Shown here: one piece after another, positions 19,899 to 28,601 of the stretch
Position numbering within the stretch: the stretch's first letter is position 1
Layout: every line of letters begins with the position of its first letter
DNA from: Taklimakanibacter deserti
GTDB taxonomy: Bacteria; Pseudomonadota; Alphaproteobacteria; Rhizobiales; Aestuariivirgaceae
Assembly: GCA_003574785.1 (NCBI GenBank)
Contig: QORU01000018.1
Span: forward strand, 84,254-148,253
DNA: 64,000 nucleotides
Direction: 5' to 3'
Notes under the pieces: generated by a model
Databases searched by the model: none
What the model saw: the letters and a program-made list of their open reading frames with translations, nothing else
What the model was told of the DNA's origin: nothing
Translations under genes and position numbers: made by a program

Positions 19899-21482
19899 AT
19901 GACAAGAAAACGCATGGATCCCGTCGATGTCGTGATCATCGGGGCTGGCTGCGGCGGGGCGGCCTTCGCCTGGCAGATCAAGCGCCAGGCCCCTCATCTC
20001 AAGATCGTTTGCCTCGAACGCGGCGGCTGGCCCGATCCGACGCGCATGCCGGCCAAGACCATGCGCTGGCAGCGCGCCATCCTGGAGGACTGGGCGTCCA
20101 ATCCCAATCTCCGGCTCAAATCGGGCGCCTATCGCGGCTCCAACGACTACCCGATCGATGACGGCAATTCGGTGTTCAAGCCGCTGATGTGGAACGGTGT
20201 CGGCGGCTCGACGGTCGCCTGGGCGGCGCATTTCCCACGCCTGCATCCATCCGACTTCCGCACCCGCACTCTCGACGGGGTCGGCGACGACTGGCCCTTC
20301 GATTATTTCGAGCTTGAACCGTGGTACGATCTCAATGATGAGATCATGGGTGTCGCGGGCCTCGATGGCGATCCGGCCTATCCGCCCAAAACTCCGCGCG
20401 CCATGCCGCCTCTGCCCTTCGGCACAGTGGCCAATCGCGCGGCCCGCGCGTTCAGCGATCTCGGCTGGCACTGGTGGCCGGTCGATGCCGCCATCAACTC
20501 TGTCCCCCATGACGGGCGCGATGCCTGCAACAATTGCGGGCCCTGTCTCATCGGCTGCATTCCCAAGGCCAAGGCTTCGGTCGATCTCACCTATTGGCCC
20601 AGGGCCATCGCCCTGGGCGTCGAATTGCGCACCATCGCCATCGCCCGCCATATCCATATCGAGGCCGGCCGCGCCACCGGCGTCACCTATGCCGATCGTC
20701 ATGGTACGGAATATCTCCAGCCGGCCCAGGCCGTCGTCGTCGCCGGCAACGGCGTCGGCACTGCGCGCCTGCTGCTCGCCTCAGGCATCGACAGCCCGGC
20801 GCTCGGCCGCCATCTCATGTATCACCCGGCGGCCTATGTGCGCGGCCTGTTCAAGGACAGGCTCGATGGCCCGGTCGGTCCGGTCGGCTGCTCGATCTAT
20901 TCGCATGAATTCTACGAGACGGATCGCGCGCGCGGCTTCGAGCGCGGCGTGCATCTGCAACTGTCGCGCGAGAATGCGCTTGCCGTCCAGGCCTCGCGGC
21001 TCCAGCCCTTGTGGGGTGCCGCGGCGCAAGCGCAATTGCGCGAGGAATTCCTGCACACCATGCCCATCCTCGTCCTTGCCGAGGACCTGCCCGAGGCGCA
21101 TAATCGCGTCACCCTCACGCGCGATGAAGAACCTGACGGCCTCCCCGGCGTGAAGATCGACTACAGGATGGCGGAACGCGCACAGAAAAGCCTCGATTAC
21201 GGCCTCGCCCGGGCCGAAGAGGTTCTGTTGGCCGCGGGCGCCTATCGCATGATCCGTGTGTCCCCTGCCCCCTTGACCGGCTGGCATCTGCTCGGCACGG
21301 CGCGCATGGGCGATGATCCCCAAACCTCGGTCACCGACCGCAAAGGCCGCTGCCATCGCGTGCCCAATGTGATCGTTGCCGATGGCAGCCTGTTCCCGAC
21401 GGTCGGCGCCGCCAATCCCGCCTCGACCATCGGCGCCGTGGCGCTCAAGCTCGCGGCCGAGCTCGCGGAGGACATGGCATGA
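19899..21482 (+). CDS. GMC-family flavin dehydrogenase, catalytic subunit
   Basis: This 527-residue oxidoreductase resembles the large subunits of gluconate, sorbitol and FAD-glucose dehydrogenases. The FAD dinucleotide motif is GAGCGGAAFA near residues 15-24; the C-terminal domain ends with HLLGTARMG and NVIVADGSLFPTVGAANPA, which holds the catalytic His-Asn region. Residues 210-220 contain four Cys (CNNCGPCLIGC); the C-x5-C-x3-C subset equals the spacing of the [3Fe-4S] ligands reported for bacterial FAD-glucose dehydrogenase. Substrate is unknown. Its stop overlaps the next gene by 4 bp, which encodes the expected small subunit. No cytochrome c subunit follows. Confidence 0.86.
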   Translation: MTRKRMDPVDVVIIGAGCGGAAFAWQIKRQAPHLKIVCLERGGWPDPTRMPAKTMRWQRAILEDWASNPNLRLKSGAYRGSNDYPIDDGNSVFKPLMWNGVGGSTVAWAAHFPRLHPSDFRTRTLDGVGDDWPFDYFELEPWYDLNDEIMGVAGLDGDPAYPPKTPRAMPPLPFGTVANRAARAFSDLGWHWWPVDAAINSVPHDGRDACNNCGPCLIGCIPKAKASVDLTYWPRAIALGVELRTIAIARHIHIEAGRATGVTYADRHGTEYLQPAQAVVVAGNGVGTARLLLASGIDSPALGRHLMYHPAAYVRGLFKDRLDGPVGPVGCSIYSHEFYETDRARGFERGVHLQLSRENALAVQASRLQPLWGAAAQAQLREEFLHTMPILVLAEDLPEAHNRVTLTRDEEPDGLPGVKIDYRMAERAQKSLDYGLARAEEVLLAAGAYRMIRVSPAPLTGWHLLGTARMGDDPQTSVTDRKGRCHRVPNVIVADGSLFPTVGAANPASTIGAVALKLAAELAEDMA

Positions 21483-21868
21483 CGCCTTCGCATCTCAGGC
21501 TTCTGGCCGATCTGATCCTGCCTGGCGACGAGACCGGCCTGCCGCCCGGCTCGCTCATTCCCGATGTCATGGCGGTCCTCGCGCAATCGGCCTCGCCGAT
21601 CAAGGCGCTGGCCGTTGACCATCCGGATTTCGCCGAGGCGGGCAAGCGCCATGGCATACTCTCGAACCTCGAAGCCGATCATGCGCAGGAATTCCGCGAT
21701 CTCGTGCTGGCGCTGATCAAGGCCTATTACGAATCGGGCCAGGTGCTCGAAGCCATGGGCTGGCGCAGCGCGCCACCGCAGCCGCAAGGCCACTCGATAG
21801 CGCCCATGGATGATGCGCTGATGCCGGCCCTCGCCCGGGTCGCCGAGCGCAAGCGCCTGTGGCGATAG
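21479..21868 (+). CDS. Gluconate 2-dehydrogenase subunit 3 family protein
   Basis: The 129-residue protein matches the small (gamma) subunit family that pairs with GMC-type membrane dehydrogenases: LRLLADLILPGDETGLPPGSLIPDV at the N-terminus, then the acidic and aromatic core and EAMGWRSAPPQPQGHS near the C-terminus. Known gamma subunits carry a twin-arginine signal and bring the flavoprotein to the periplasm; this one starts directly at the domain without any Arg-Arg signal, so the complex may be cytoplasmic or the true start lies elsewhere. It overlaps the catalytic gene by 4 bp. Confidence 0.82.
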   Translation: MTPSHLRLLADLILPGDETGLPPGSLIPDVMAVLAQSASPIKALAVDHPDFAEAGKRHGILSNLEADHAQEFRDLVLALIKAYYESGQVLEAMGWRSAPPQPQGHSIAPMDDALMPALARVAERKRLWR

Positions 21869-21884
21869 TGCGCGATCAGGAAAG

Positions 21885-22592
21885 TCAGACCGTTATCGCC
21901 TCGCCCGGCTTCATGACCGCGACGGTCTTGCCCTTCGGTCCCATGGCTTTGACGAAAGGCTTGGCGTCGGGAATGAGGAAGCCCTCGAAAGTGGCGAAGT
22001 GGCAGGGAATGACCTTCTTGAACTTGAAGAAGGTCTTGCAGGCATGGGCCGCCTGGTCCGGCCCCATGGTAAAGCGGTCGCCGATGCACATGATCCCGAA
22101 TGCCGGCTTGTAGAGGTCGTGGACGAGCTTCATGTCCTGGGTGATGCCGGTATCGCCCGAGATATAGAGGCTGCGCCCTTTCTCCCTCTTGGGCAGGATA
22201 ACGAAGCCAGCTGGATTGCCGAGATAGATCGGCGTGCCATTCTCGACATGCGAGGAGGAATGCCAGGCATTGGTGAAGACGCAGTCGAAATCCGCAAAAG
22301 AGATGCGCCCGCCATGGTTGCCGGGCGAATAATTGGCGACACCCTTGGCGGCCAGATACATGGCGATCTCGAAATTGGCGACCAGCGTCGCATTGTTGTC
22401 CCGGCAGATCTCGACCGTGTCGCCCAGGTGATCGTCATGCCCATGCGTCAGGAGCACATGGGTGGCGCCGCGCGCGACCTCCTTGGCATCGTCTTTGAAC
22501 AAGGGATTTCCCGACAAAAACGGATCCAGCATGATGACGGCGCTGCCGGTTTCGATGCGGAAGGCCGAATGGCCGAAATAGGTGATTTTCAT
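21885..22592 (-). CDS. UPF0173 metal-dependent hydrolase (metallo-beta-lactamase fold)
   Basis: The 235-residue protein begins MKITYFGHSAFRIETG and has LTHGHDDHLGD, the HxHxDH zinc motif of the metallo-beta-lactamase superfamily, then YISGDTGI with the bridging Asp and IPCHFATFEGF with the last His. This is the UPF0173 (YtkL-like) group, whose substrate is not established. It converges on the small dehydrogenase subunit gene (16 bp apart) and is divergent from ruvX. Confidence 0.9.
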   Translation of the reverse strand: MKITYFGHSAFRIETGSAVIMLDPFLSGNPLFKDDAKEVARGATHVLLTHGHDDHLGDTVEICRDNNATLVANFEIAMYLAAKGVANYSPGNHGGRISFADFDCVFTNAWHSSSHVENGTPIYLGNPAGFVILPKREKGRSLYISGDTGITQDMKLVHDLYKPAFGIMCIGDRFTMGPDQAAHACKTFFKFKKVIPCHFATFEGFLIPDAKPFVKAMGPKGKTVAVMKPGEAITV

Positions 22593-22660
22593 TGGCTTTT
22601 CTCCTCTCCGTCGCTTCTACCACCCTTTTGCGCGGTTGAGCAGTCGCGTAAGAGGGCGTC

Positions 22661-23122
22661 ATGGATTCTCCATCCTTTGCCGAGGCGATCGCCGACCTGC
22701 CGCTTAATGTGCCCGTGATCGGCCTCGATCTCGGCAGCAAGACGATCGGCATCGCCATCAGCGACATTACGCGCCGGATCGCCTCGCCCATCGAAACGAT
22801 TTTGCGAAAAAAATTCACCGAGGATGCCAAGCGCCTTCTTGCCATTGCCGCGGAACGGCAAGCGGGCCTCTTTGTCCTGGGCCTTCCCCTCAATATGGAC
22901 GGGAGTGAGGGGCCCCGGGCGCAATCGACCCGTGCCTTCGCCCGCAATCTCGGCAAGCTCACGCCTCTGCCCATCGTCTTCTGGGATGAAAGGCTTTCCA
23001 CCGCCGCCGTCGAGCGCATGCTGATCGATGCCGATACGAGCCGCGGCCGGCGCGCCGAAATCGTCGACAAGCTTGCCGCCGCCTATATCCTGCAATCCGC
23101 CCTCGACTCGCTCAAGCGATGA
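22661..23122 (+). CDS. ruvX: Putative pre-16S rRNA nuclease RuvX/YqgF
   Basis: The 153-residue protein has an RNase H-like fold. VIGLDLGSKTIGIAISD is the first strand with its catalytic Asp, GLPLNMDGSEGPRAQ is the middle conserved segment, and FWDERLSTAAVERML with the final DKLAAAYILQ match YqgF. In E. coli it is implicated in maturing the 5' end of 16S rRNA; a Holliday-junction role has also been proposed. The stop overlaps the next gene by 4 bp. Confidence 0.93.
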   Translation: MDSPSFAEAIADLPLNVPVIGLDLGSKTIGIAISDITRRIASPIETILRKKFTEDAKRLLAIAAERQAGLFVLGLPLNMDGSEGPRAQSTRAFARNLGKLTPLPIVFWDERLSTAAVERMLIDADTSRGRRAEIVDKLAAAYILQSALDSLKR

Positions 23123-24051
23123 CCCAGATCTTCCTCGCTCTTCTGCCCGTCTTCATCGTGATCATGATCGGGGCCCTTCTCAGACGGACCAGGCTAGTCG
23201 GCGATGCCCATTGGCCGGGCGTCGACCAGATTTGCTATTTCGTGCTTTTCCCCGCGATCATCTTCAAGGAGATCGCCGCGGCGGATTTCTCATCCGTCCC
23301 GGTATGGCGCATGGCCGGCGCCATGATCGTGGCGCTCAGCGTCATGTTCGCCCTGCTTCTCATCCTGCGCGTGCCGCTCTCTTCGGCCCTCAGGATCAAT
23401 GGCGCCCAATTCACCAGCCTGTTCCAGGGCGCCACGCGCTGGCACACTTTCATCGCCTTCGCCATCGTGCCCTTGTTCTTCGGCAATGACGCGCTGGCAC
23501 TCGCCGCGATCAGTGCCGCCACCATGACGCCCTTTCTCAATGTCGTCTGCATCATCATCATGTCGCTCTATGCCGGCGGCCACAACGAGGCGCCATCGGC
23601 GAAACTCTTGGTGCACGGGGTGCTGCGCAACCCGTTCTTCCTTTCCTCCATGGGTGGCGTCCTGTTCCAGCTCTCGGGACTGTCGCTACCGGGCATGGCG
23701 GCGCAAGTCCTCGACATGATCGGACGCGGCGCCTTGGGGCTTGCGCTCCTCACGGTCGGCGCCGGACTTCATTTCGGCGAGGCGGCCGCCGCCAAACTGA
23801 CGGTGGGTCTTGCAACCGTGCTGAAGCTGCTCCTCCTGCCGCTGCTCATGTATCTGACGCTCAGCCTCTTCGGGGTCGGCGGCACGCCCGCCGCCGTCGC
23901 CATACTCTGCGCCGCCGTGCCGACGGGCTCCGGCGCCTATGTCCTTGCCCGGCAAATGGGTGGCGACGCGCCGCTCGTTGCCAATATACTCACATTGCAG
24001 GTGATCTGCGCCGCGCTGACCATTCCACTGATCCTCATTCTCTTGGCCTGA
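23119..24051 (+). CDS. AEC family transporter (auxin efflux carrier-like permease)
   Basis: The 310-residue protein has about ten hydrophobic helices with the two-halves layout of AEC transporters. GVDQICYFVLFPAIIFKEI near the start and VPTGSGAYVLARQMGGDAPLVANILTLQ near the end are typical conserved segments. Members export or import small organic anions such as malate or malonate; the substrate here is not readable. It is coupled to ruvX by a 4-bp overlap and lies 10 bp before the RidA-like gene. Confidence 0.87.
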   Translation: MTQIFLALLPVFIVIMIGALLRRTRLVGDAHWPGVDQICYFVLFPAIIFKEIAAADFSSVPVWRMAGAMIVALSVMFALLLILRVPLSSALRINGAQFTSLFQGATRWHTFIAFAIVPLFFGNDALALAAISAATMTPFLNVVCIIIMSLYAGGHNEAPSAKLLVHGVLRNPFFLSSMGGVLFQLSGLSLPGMAAQVLDMIGRGALGLALLTVGAGLHFGEAAAAKLTVGLATVLKLLLLPLLMYLTLSLFGVGGTPAAVAILCAAVPTGSGAYVLARQMGGDAPLVANILTLQVICAALTIPLILILLA

Positions 24052-24061
24052 AGGAGGCGTC

Positions 24062-24451
24062 ATGAAGCAAACATTCGCCGCTCCGCAATTCGCTCACTAT
24101 CCGAATGACTGGCATTTCTCGCCGGTCGTGCTCGATGGCGATTTCGCCTTCTTCTCCGGTCAGACCGGCACACATCCCGACGGCAGCGTGTCATCCGATC
24201 CGGAACAGCAGTTCCGCGACGTCTTCAGCCATCTCGCGGCCAATCTCTCAGCCACCGAGCTCGGTTTTGAGGATATCGTCGAGATGACCACCTATCACGT
24301 CGATCTGCGCACGCATCTGGCTGCCTTCATCAAGGTGAAGGACGAGCATATCCACGCGCCTTACCCGGCCTGGACGGCGATCGGCGTCAGCGAGCTCATC
24401 ACGCCCGGGACCCTGATCGAGATCCGCATCATTGCGCGCCGCCAGGGATAG
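24062..24451 (+). CDS. RidA family protein (reactive enamine/imine deaminase-like)
   Basis: The 129-residue YjgF/YER057c/UK114 protein shows the family pattern FAFFSGQTGTHPDG, DIVEMTTYHVDLRTHLAAFIKVKDE, and the end PAWTAIGVSELITPGTLIEIRIIARR. The catalytic Arg of archetypal RidA would lie in a segment 'NP.R..'; here the equivalent position does not show this clearly, so the subfamily and activity are uncertain. An excellent ribosome site (AAGGAGG) precedes the ATG. It follows the AEC permease closely and is probably in one transcript with it. Confidence 0.87.
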   Translation: MKQTFAAPQFAHYPNDWHFSPVVLDGDFAFFSGQTGTHPDGSVSSDPEQQFRDVFSHLAANLSATELGFEDIVEMTTYHVDLRTHLAAFIKVKDEHIHAPYPAWTAIGVSELITPGTLIEIRIIARRQG

Positions 24452-24454
24452 CAC

Positions 24455-24508
24455 TCAAGTCTGGGGCGTGGACTCATAAACCCGCAGCCAGATGCGGATC
24501 GACGCCAA
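24455..24508 (-). mobile_element. Possible IS5-family transposase C-terminal remnant
   Basis: Read on the minus strand, the last 17 codons before a TGA give LASIRIWLRVYESTPQT, which resembles the C-terminal end of IS5-family (IS427-group) transposases as I remember them. Upstream codons in that frame do not continue the match and no terminal repeats are seen. The scrap lies exactly at the junction between ridA and the compositionally different cyclase gene. Confidence 0.33.
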
Positions 24509-24571
24509 TCCGCACTCGCGTTTCTCGACCAGCCGTAATAGCATGTTTAGGGGTTTTGGCTTGCAGGGATC

Positions 24572-26308
24572 ATGGAGCGAAGACTCGCAGCAATCTTGGC
24601 TGCCGATTTGGTCGGCTACAGCCGGCTCATGGGGCAAGATGAAGCTGGTACTGTGGCGGCACTCAAGGCTGTCCGCGCGGAGTTGATCGACCCCAAGATT
24701 GCCGAACACAGGGGGCGAGTATTCAAGGCTACCGGCGACGGAGTGTTGGCCGAGTTTCCAAGCGTCGTAAATGCTGTCGCATGTGCTGTCGAAATTCAAT
24801 CGTCGATGGCGACGAGTAATGCGGAAAGGCCTGAGGAGCGGCATATTCAATTTCGAATTGGGGTAAACCTTGGAGACGTAATTGCCGAGGGCGACGACAT
24901 TTTCGGCGACGGAGTGAATGTAGCCGCGCGGCTTGAAAGCACGGCACCACCGGGAGGTATCGCAGTATCTTCAGTGGTCCGTGACCAGATCGGTAACCGG
25001 CTCGACGTCCAGTTCGAAGATATCGGAAAGCAAGAACTCAAGAACATCGCTCAGTCAGTACACGTCTACCAACTAGTAAATGGCGGGACCAACAGGCCGA
25101 TGAAAGAAACGTTGGTACTGCCAGACAGACCATCAATCGCGGTGTTGCCCTTTCAGAATATGAGCGGTGATCCGGAGCAGGAGTACTTCGGCGACGGAAT
25201 AGCAGAAGATATTATCACTGCACTATCGAAACTCCGGGGCTTCTTCGTCATCGCCCGCAACTCGAGCTTCGCATACAAGGGCAAATCCCCGGACATCCGT
25301 CAAATAGCACGGGAACTGGGGGTGCGCTATGTGCTCGAAGGCAGCGTACGCAAAGGAGGCGATCGGCTGCGGGTGACCGGTCAGTTGATCGATGCTGAGA
25401 GCGGTGCCCACATCTGGGCTGAGCGCTACGACCGCCCGACCGCGGAAATCTTTGCCCTGCAAGATGAAATCACGGCCAGCGTCGTCGTGGCCATCGAACC
25501 GCAGATTTATACTGCCGAAAGCCTTCGTCTGCGGAGCAAGTCGCCGGAAAGCCTCGATGCATGGGGCTGTGTGGTGCGGGCAATGCCCTATATCTGGACC
25601 TGGGTCATCCAGGACGAGGATACCGGCATCAACCTCCTGAGGCGGGCCATCGAGCTCGATCCCGACTATGCACGCGCGCGCAGCCTTCTGGCATGGGCAT
25701 TCGCAAGCCGCGTCGTATCGGGACGACTGGACTTTGAGCAAGGCCTATCTGAAGCCCTCGCTCTTGCACAACGGGCGATTGACCTCGATCCCGATGACCC
25801 TTGGGCTCACTTTGCGGCCGGATATGTCTATGCGTTTTCGAGGCGACTGGCGCCTGCGGTTGAAGAGCTGAATGAGGCGTTGCAACGCAACCCCAATTTT
25901 GCGTTTGCCCGGACGATTCTGGGGTGTGCGTATGGTTACGCAGGGCTTGCGGAAGATGGCATCAGTCAACTCGAGCTTGCACGACGACTGAGTCCCCGGG
26001 ACTACACGCAAGCCGGGAGTCTCTCGATCGAGGGCCTTTGCCATTTTGTTGCCGGGCGTTACGCAGACGCGGTGACGGCAGAACGTCGGGCGGTACAGAT
26101 TCGACCTGATTTTTGCACAGCTTGGCGCACTTTCACTGCGGCAGCCGGTCTCGCGGATGACTTGGAACAGGCGCGCATGGGCCTAGTGCAATGCAAGCGA
26201 CTACAGCCGAATTTAAGTATTGACTGGGTGGAAAAGTATCACCCGTTGATCAGACCTGAGGACCGGGCCAAGTACATCGAAGGTCTGCGCCGAGCAGGTC
26301 TCGAATAG
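24572..26308 (+). CDS. Class III adenylate/guanylate cyclase with TolB-like and TPR domains
   Basis: The 578-residue protein starts with a class III nucleotide cyclase catalytic domain (residues about 1-165): metal ligands D12 in AADLVGYS and D56 in ATGDGVLAEF, and the NVAARLE motif that supplies the transition-state Asn/Arg. A TolB-like/FlgO-like domain follows (about 187-295, RPSIAVLPFQNMSGDPEQEYF), then tetratricopeptide repeats to the end (for example NLLRRAIELDPDYARARSLLA). No transmembrane segment is obvious. This architecture is abundant in Bradyrhizobium-like genomes. Base and codon use is more A/T-rich than in flanking genes, which suggests transfer. Confidence 0.88.
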   Translation: MERRLAAILAADLVGYSRLMGQDEAGTVAALKAVRAELIDPKIAEHRGRVFKATGDGVLAEFPSVVNAVACAVEIQSSMATSNAERPEERHIQFRIGVNLGDVIAEGDDIFGDGVNVAARLESTAPPGGIAVSSVVRDQIGNRLDVQFEDIGKQELKNIAQSVHVYQLVNGGTNRPMKETLVLPDRPSIAVLPFQNMSGDPEQEYFGDGIAEDIITALSKLRGFFVIARNSSFAYKGKSPDIRQIARELGVRYVLEGSVRKGGDRLRVTGQLIDAESGAHIWAERYDRPTAEIFALQDEITASVVVAIEPQIYTAESLRLRSKSPESLDAWGCVVRAMPYIWTWVIQDEDTGINLLRRAIELDPDYARARSLLAWAFASRVVSGRLDFEQGLSEALALAQRAIDLDPDDPWAHFAAGYVYAFSRRLAPAVEELNEALQRNPNFAFARTILGCAYGYAGLAEDGISQLELARRLSPRDYTQAGSLSIEGLCHFVAGRYADAVTAERRAVQIRPDFCTAWRTFTAAAGLADDLEQARMGLVQCKRLQPNLSIDWVEKYHPLIRPEDRAKYIEGLRRAGLE

Positions 26309-26313
26309 TTGAT

Positions 26314-26341
26314 GCCCGCTGGCAGGAAGTTCTCGGCGGGC
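26314..26341 (+). terminator. Possible terminator after the cyclase gene
   Basis: GCCCGC and GCGGGC form a 6-bp stem with a 16-nt loop just after the cyclase stop, followed by a short pyrimidine stretch (CTTCTCT). The gap lies between convergent genes. The stem is short and the loop long, so this is a weak call. Confidence 0.3.
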
Positions 26342-26379
26342 CTTCTCTGAGGCCAGCGCCGCACTCGAAATCCTAGCTA

Positions 26380-27804
26380 CTAGTTGACCGGGCCGGGCCC
26401 GCCGGATGTTTCCATCGTCGGCTCGGCCGGCTTCCGGCCTATGGCGCGGTTGATCAGGTAATTCACGACCCATAGCAGGATGCCGATGCCGATGAGGACG
26501 CCGGCGACCTTGTATTGCACCGGGTCGCGGCCGGTCCATGGGCCGACCAGGAAAGCGCAGCAGATCGCGCCGATCACCGGCAGAAACGTGGGCGTGCGGA
26601 AATGGCTGTGCCCCACCGTGTCGCGGCGCAGCACCAGCACCGCGATATTGACGATGGTGAAGACGCAGAGCAGCAGCAAGGCCGTGGTCCCGCCAAGCGC
26701 CGGCACGGTGCCGACGAAGGTGATGAGGGCGAAGGCGAGCAGCGTCGTGAAGATGATGGCGATATAGGGCGTGCGCCGGCCGGCATGGACCTTGCCGAGC
26801 ACCGGCGGCAGCACATGCTCGCGGCTCATGCCATAGACCAGGCGGCTCGCCATCAACATGTTGATCAAGGCGGTGTTGGCCACCGCGAACATGGTGATGA
26901 AGCCGAAGATCCAGACAGGGAAACTGGGTGCGCCCGCCGCCACCACCTTGAGCAGCGGTGTCTCGCCTTCGCCCAGCTGCTCGGCGGGAACCAGCGTGAT
27001 CGCCGAGATCGACACCAGCATGTAGATCGCGCAGGTGATGAGCAGGCCCGTGAGCAGCACTTTCGGAAAGATGCCGCTGGGGTTCTTGCATTCCTCGGCC
27101 ATGTTGACCGAGTCCTCGAAGCCCACCATGGCGAAGAAGGCGAGCGTCGTCGCGGCGATGACCGACCAGAAGACGGTGCGGTCGGGCGCAATGGCGAATT
27201 GGGTGATGCGCGAGACGTCGCCATTGCCGAGGCCGATAGCCCACAGGCCGATCACGATGATGATCAGGAGGCCGGTGAGCTCGACGCAGGTCAGCAGCAC
27301 ATTGACCTTCACGCTCTCGCCGACGCCGCGGAAATTGACCAGCGCTACGATGGCCATGAAGAGAAGACCGATCAGGGTCACGCCATAGGTGCCGGCAAGC
27401 CCTAGATCGAAGGCGGTGGAGAGATTGGCGGCAAAGGCGCGCGAAGCGGTCGAGGCCGAGGTGATGCCGGAGCACATGACCGCAAAAGCCACGATGAAGG
27501 TGATGAAATGGATGCCGAAGGCCTTGTGCGTATAGAGTGCGGCACCGGCGGCGCGTGGATATTTGGTGACGAGCTCGAGATAGCTGAAGGCGGTGATGAG
27601 CGCCACGACGAAGGCCACCAGGAAGGGCAGCCAGACGACGCCGCCCACCTGCTTGGCGACCTGGCCGGTCAGCGCATAGATGCCGGTGCCCAGGATGTCG
27701 CCGATGATGAACAGCAGCAGAAGCCACGGCCCCATCACGCGATGCAGGCTCGGCTCGACGGCTTCGGTCTTGGGAGTGCTGACGTTTGCGGTGAGATCGG
27801 TCAT
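26380..27804 (-). CDS. APC family amino acid permease
   Basis: The 474-residue membrane protein has about twelve to fourteen helices. The first helix region GPWLLLLFIIGDILGTGIYALTG carries the G-x-G-I-Y unwound substrate site of amino acid/polyamine/organocation carriers, and SVIAATTLAFFAMVGFEDSVNMAEECKNP is the conserved helix 6 region. Several ATGs lie within 15 bp; I chose 27804 (MTDLTANVST), which has GGAG at good distance. Substrate unknown. It converges on the cyclase gene and its promoter side faces the secreted-protein gene. Confidence 0.87.
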   Translation of the reverse strand: MTDLTANVSTPKTEAVEPSLHRVMGPWLLLLFIIGDILGTGIYALTGQVAKQVGGVVWLPFLVAFVVALITAFSYLELVTKYPRAAGAALYTHKAFGIHFITFIVAFAVMCSGITSASTASRAFAANLSTAFDLGLAGTYGVTLIGLLFMAIVALVNFRGVGESVKVNVLLTCVELTGLLIIIVIGLWAIGLGNGDVSRITQFAIAPDRTVFWSVIAATTLAFFAMVGFEDSVNMAEECKNPSGIFPKVLLTGLLITCAIYMLVSISAITLVPAEQLGEGETPLLKVVAAGAPSFPVWIFGFITMFAVANTALINMLMASRLVYGMSREHVLPPVLGKVHAGRRTPYIAIIFTTLLAFALITFVGTVPALGGTTALLLLCVFTIVNIAVLVLRRDTVGHSHFRTPTFLPVIGAICCAFLVGPWTGRDPVQYKVAGVLIGIGILLWVVNYLINRAIGRKPAEPTMETSGGPGPVN

Positions 27805-27946
27805 CGCCATCTCCATCACATCGTTAGGCTTGGATAGAGACTATGTGCAACTACCGATATGTCAAACAGCGCGATGGCGATATCAACCGCTCAGCCCGCA
27901 ACGCGCGCGAATTTCCGTCTCAATATGGGAAAGCGGACAGCACAGC

Positions 27947-27968
27947 CGGGAGCGGTTTGCCGCTCCCG
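27947..27968 (-). terminator. Hairpin downstream of the small secreted-protein gene
   Basis: CGGGAGCGG-TTTG-CCGCTCCCG is a perfect 9-bp stem with a tetraloop, 17 bp after the stop of the 122-residue gene on the minus strand. There is no T-run after it, so it is at best a partial terminator or an mRNA-stabilising end. Confidence 0.4.
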
Positions 27969-27985
27969 ACGACTTGGATTTGCGT

Positions 27986-28354
27986 TCAGTAATAATCTCC
28001 GATCACACGCGCGCTGATGATGCGGCCGGAACGGGCGCTCAATCTGACGCTCCACACCCGGTCACGCTTGACCGCTTCATAGCGGTAGACCGAGCCGCCG
28101 CACCGGGTCGGCGTGACCCGGTAGAACCCGTAGTCACGGACGATCCGCCTGCCCTCGCGGCAGGAGACATAGCCGTAGTCTTCATCATCGTCCTCGTCAT
28201 CGGGATCATAGACCGGATATCTCGGTTCATAGGCCGGCGGATACCAGCCGCCACCCACACCTATCCCGATGCGGGTATCGGCCTTAGCGTCAACCGGCTG
28301 TAAAGCCAGAGCCGCAAACAAAGCCATGCCGCCGGCGGCAACCATCTTCAACAT
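27986..28354 (-). CDS. Small secreted hypothetical protein
   Basis: The 122-residue product starts MLKMVAAGGMALFAALALQPVDAKA, a signal peptide with likely cleavage after AKA or nearby. The mature part has a Gly/Tyr/Pro segment (GGGWYPPAYEPRYP), a very acidic run of about ten Asp/Glu (residues 52-61) and two Cys (in VSCREG and TRCGG) that may form a disulfide, then a basic C-terminal half. I do not recognise the family. ATG 28354 was preferred over the longer frame because it gives a clean signal peptide. It lies between the permease and pyrB, on the opposite strand to pyrB. Confidence 0.65.
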   Translation of the reverse strand: MLKMVAAGGMALFAALALQPVDAKADTRIGIGVGGGWYPPAYEPRYPVYDPDDEDDDEDYGYVSCREGRRIVRDYGFYRVTPTRCGGSVYRYEAVKRDRVWSVRLSARSGRIISARVIGDYY

Positions 28355-28601
28355 GAAACACTCCACCAGTTCCCCTAGCCCCGGTTGAGTTACGTGAACC
28401 CGATGCCGCCCCGCCGGCACCGATTGACGAAGTCATGCTTCGCACCGGTCCATGGCGATTCTGCAGCAACATTCGGGGCGATTTTGTGATGCGCCTGGCT
28501 GCCAGGAATCCCTTCCCACTTTACCCTTTCCTGCAAACTTACCCACAGGCCACCATTGTCGCTTGCGGGCGAAGGGAATCGTCCCTAGACAGTGGCCTTC
28601 G

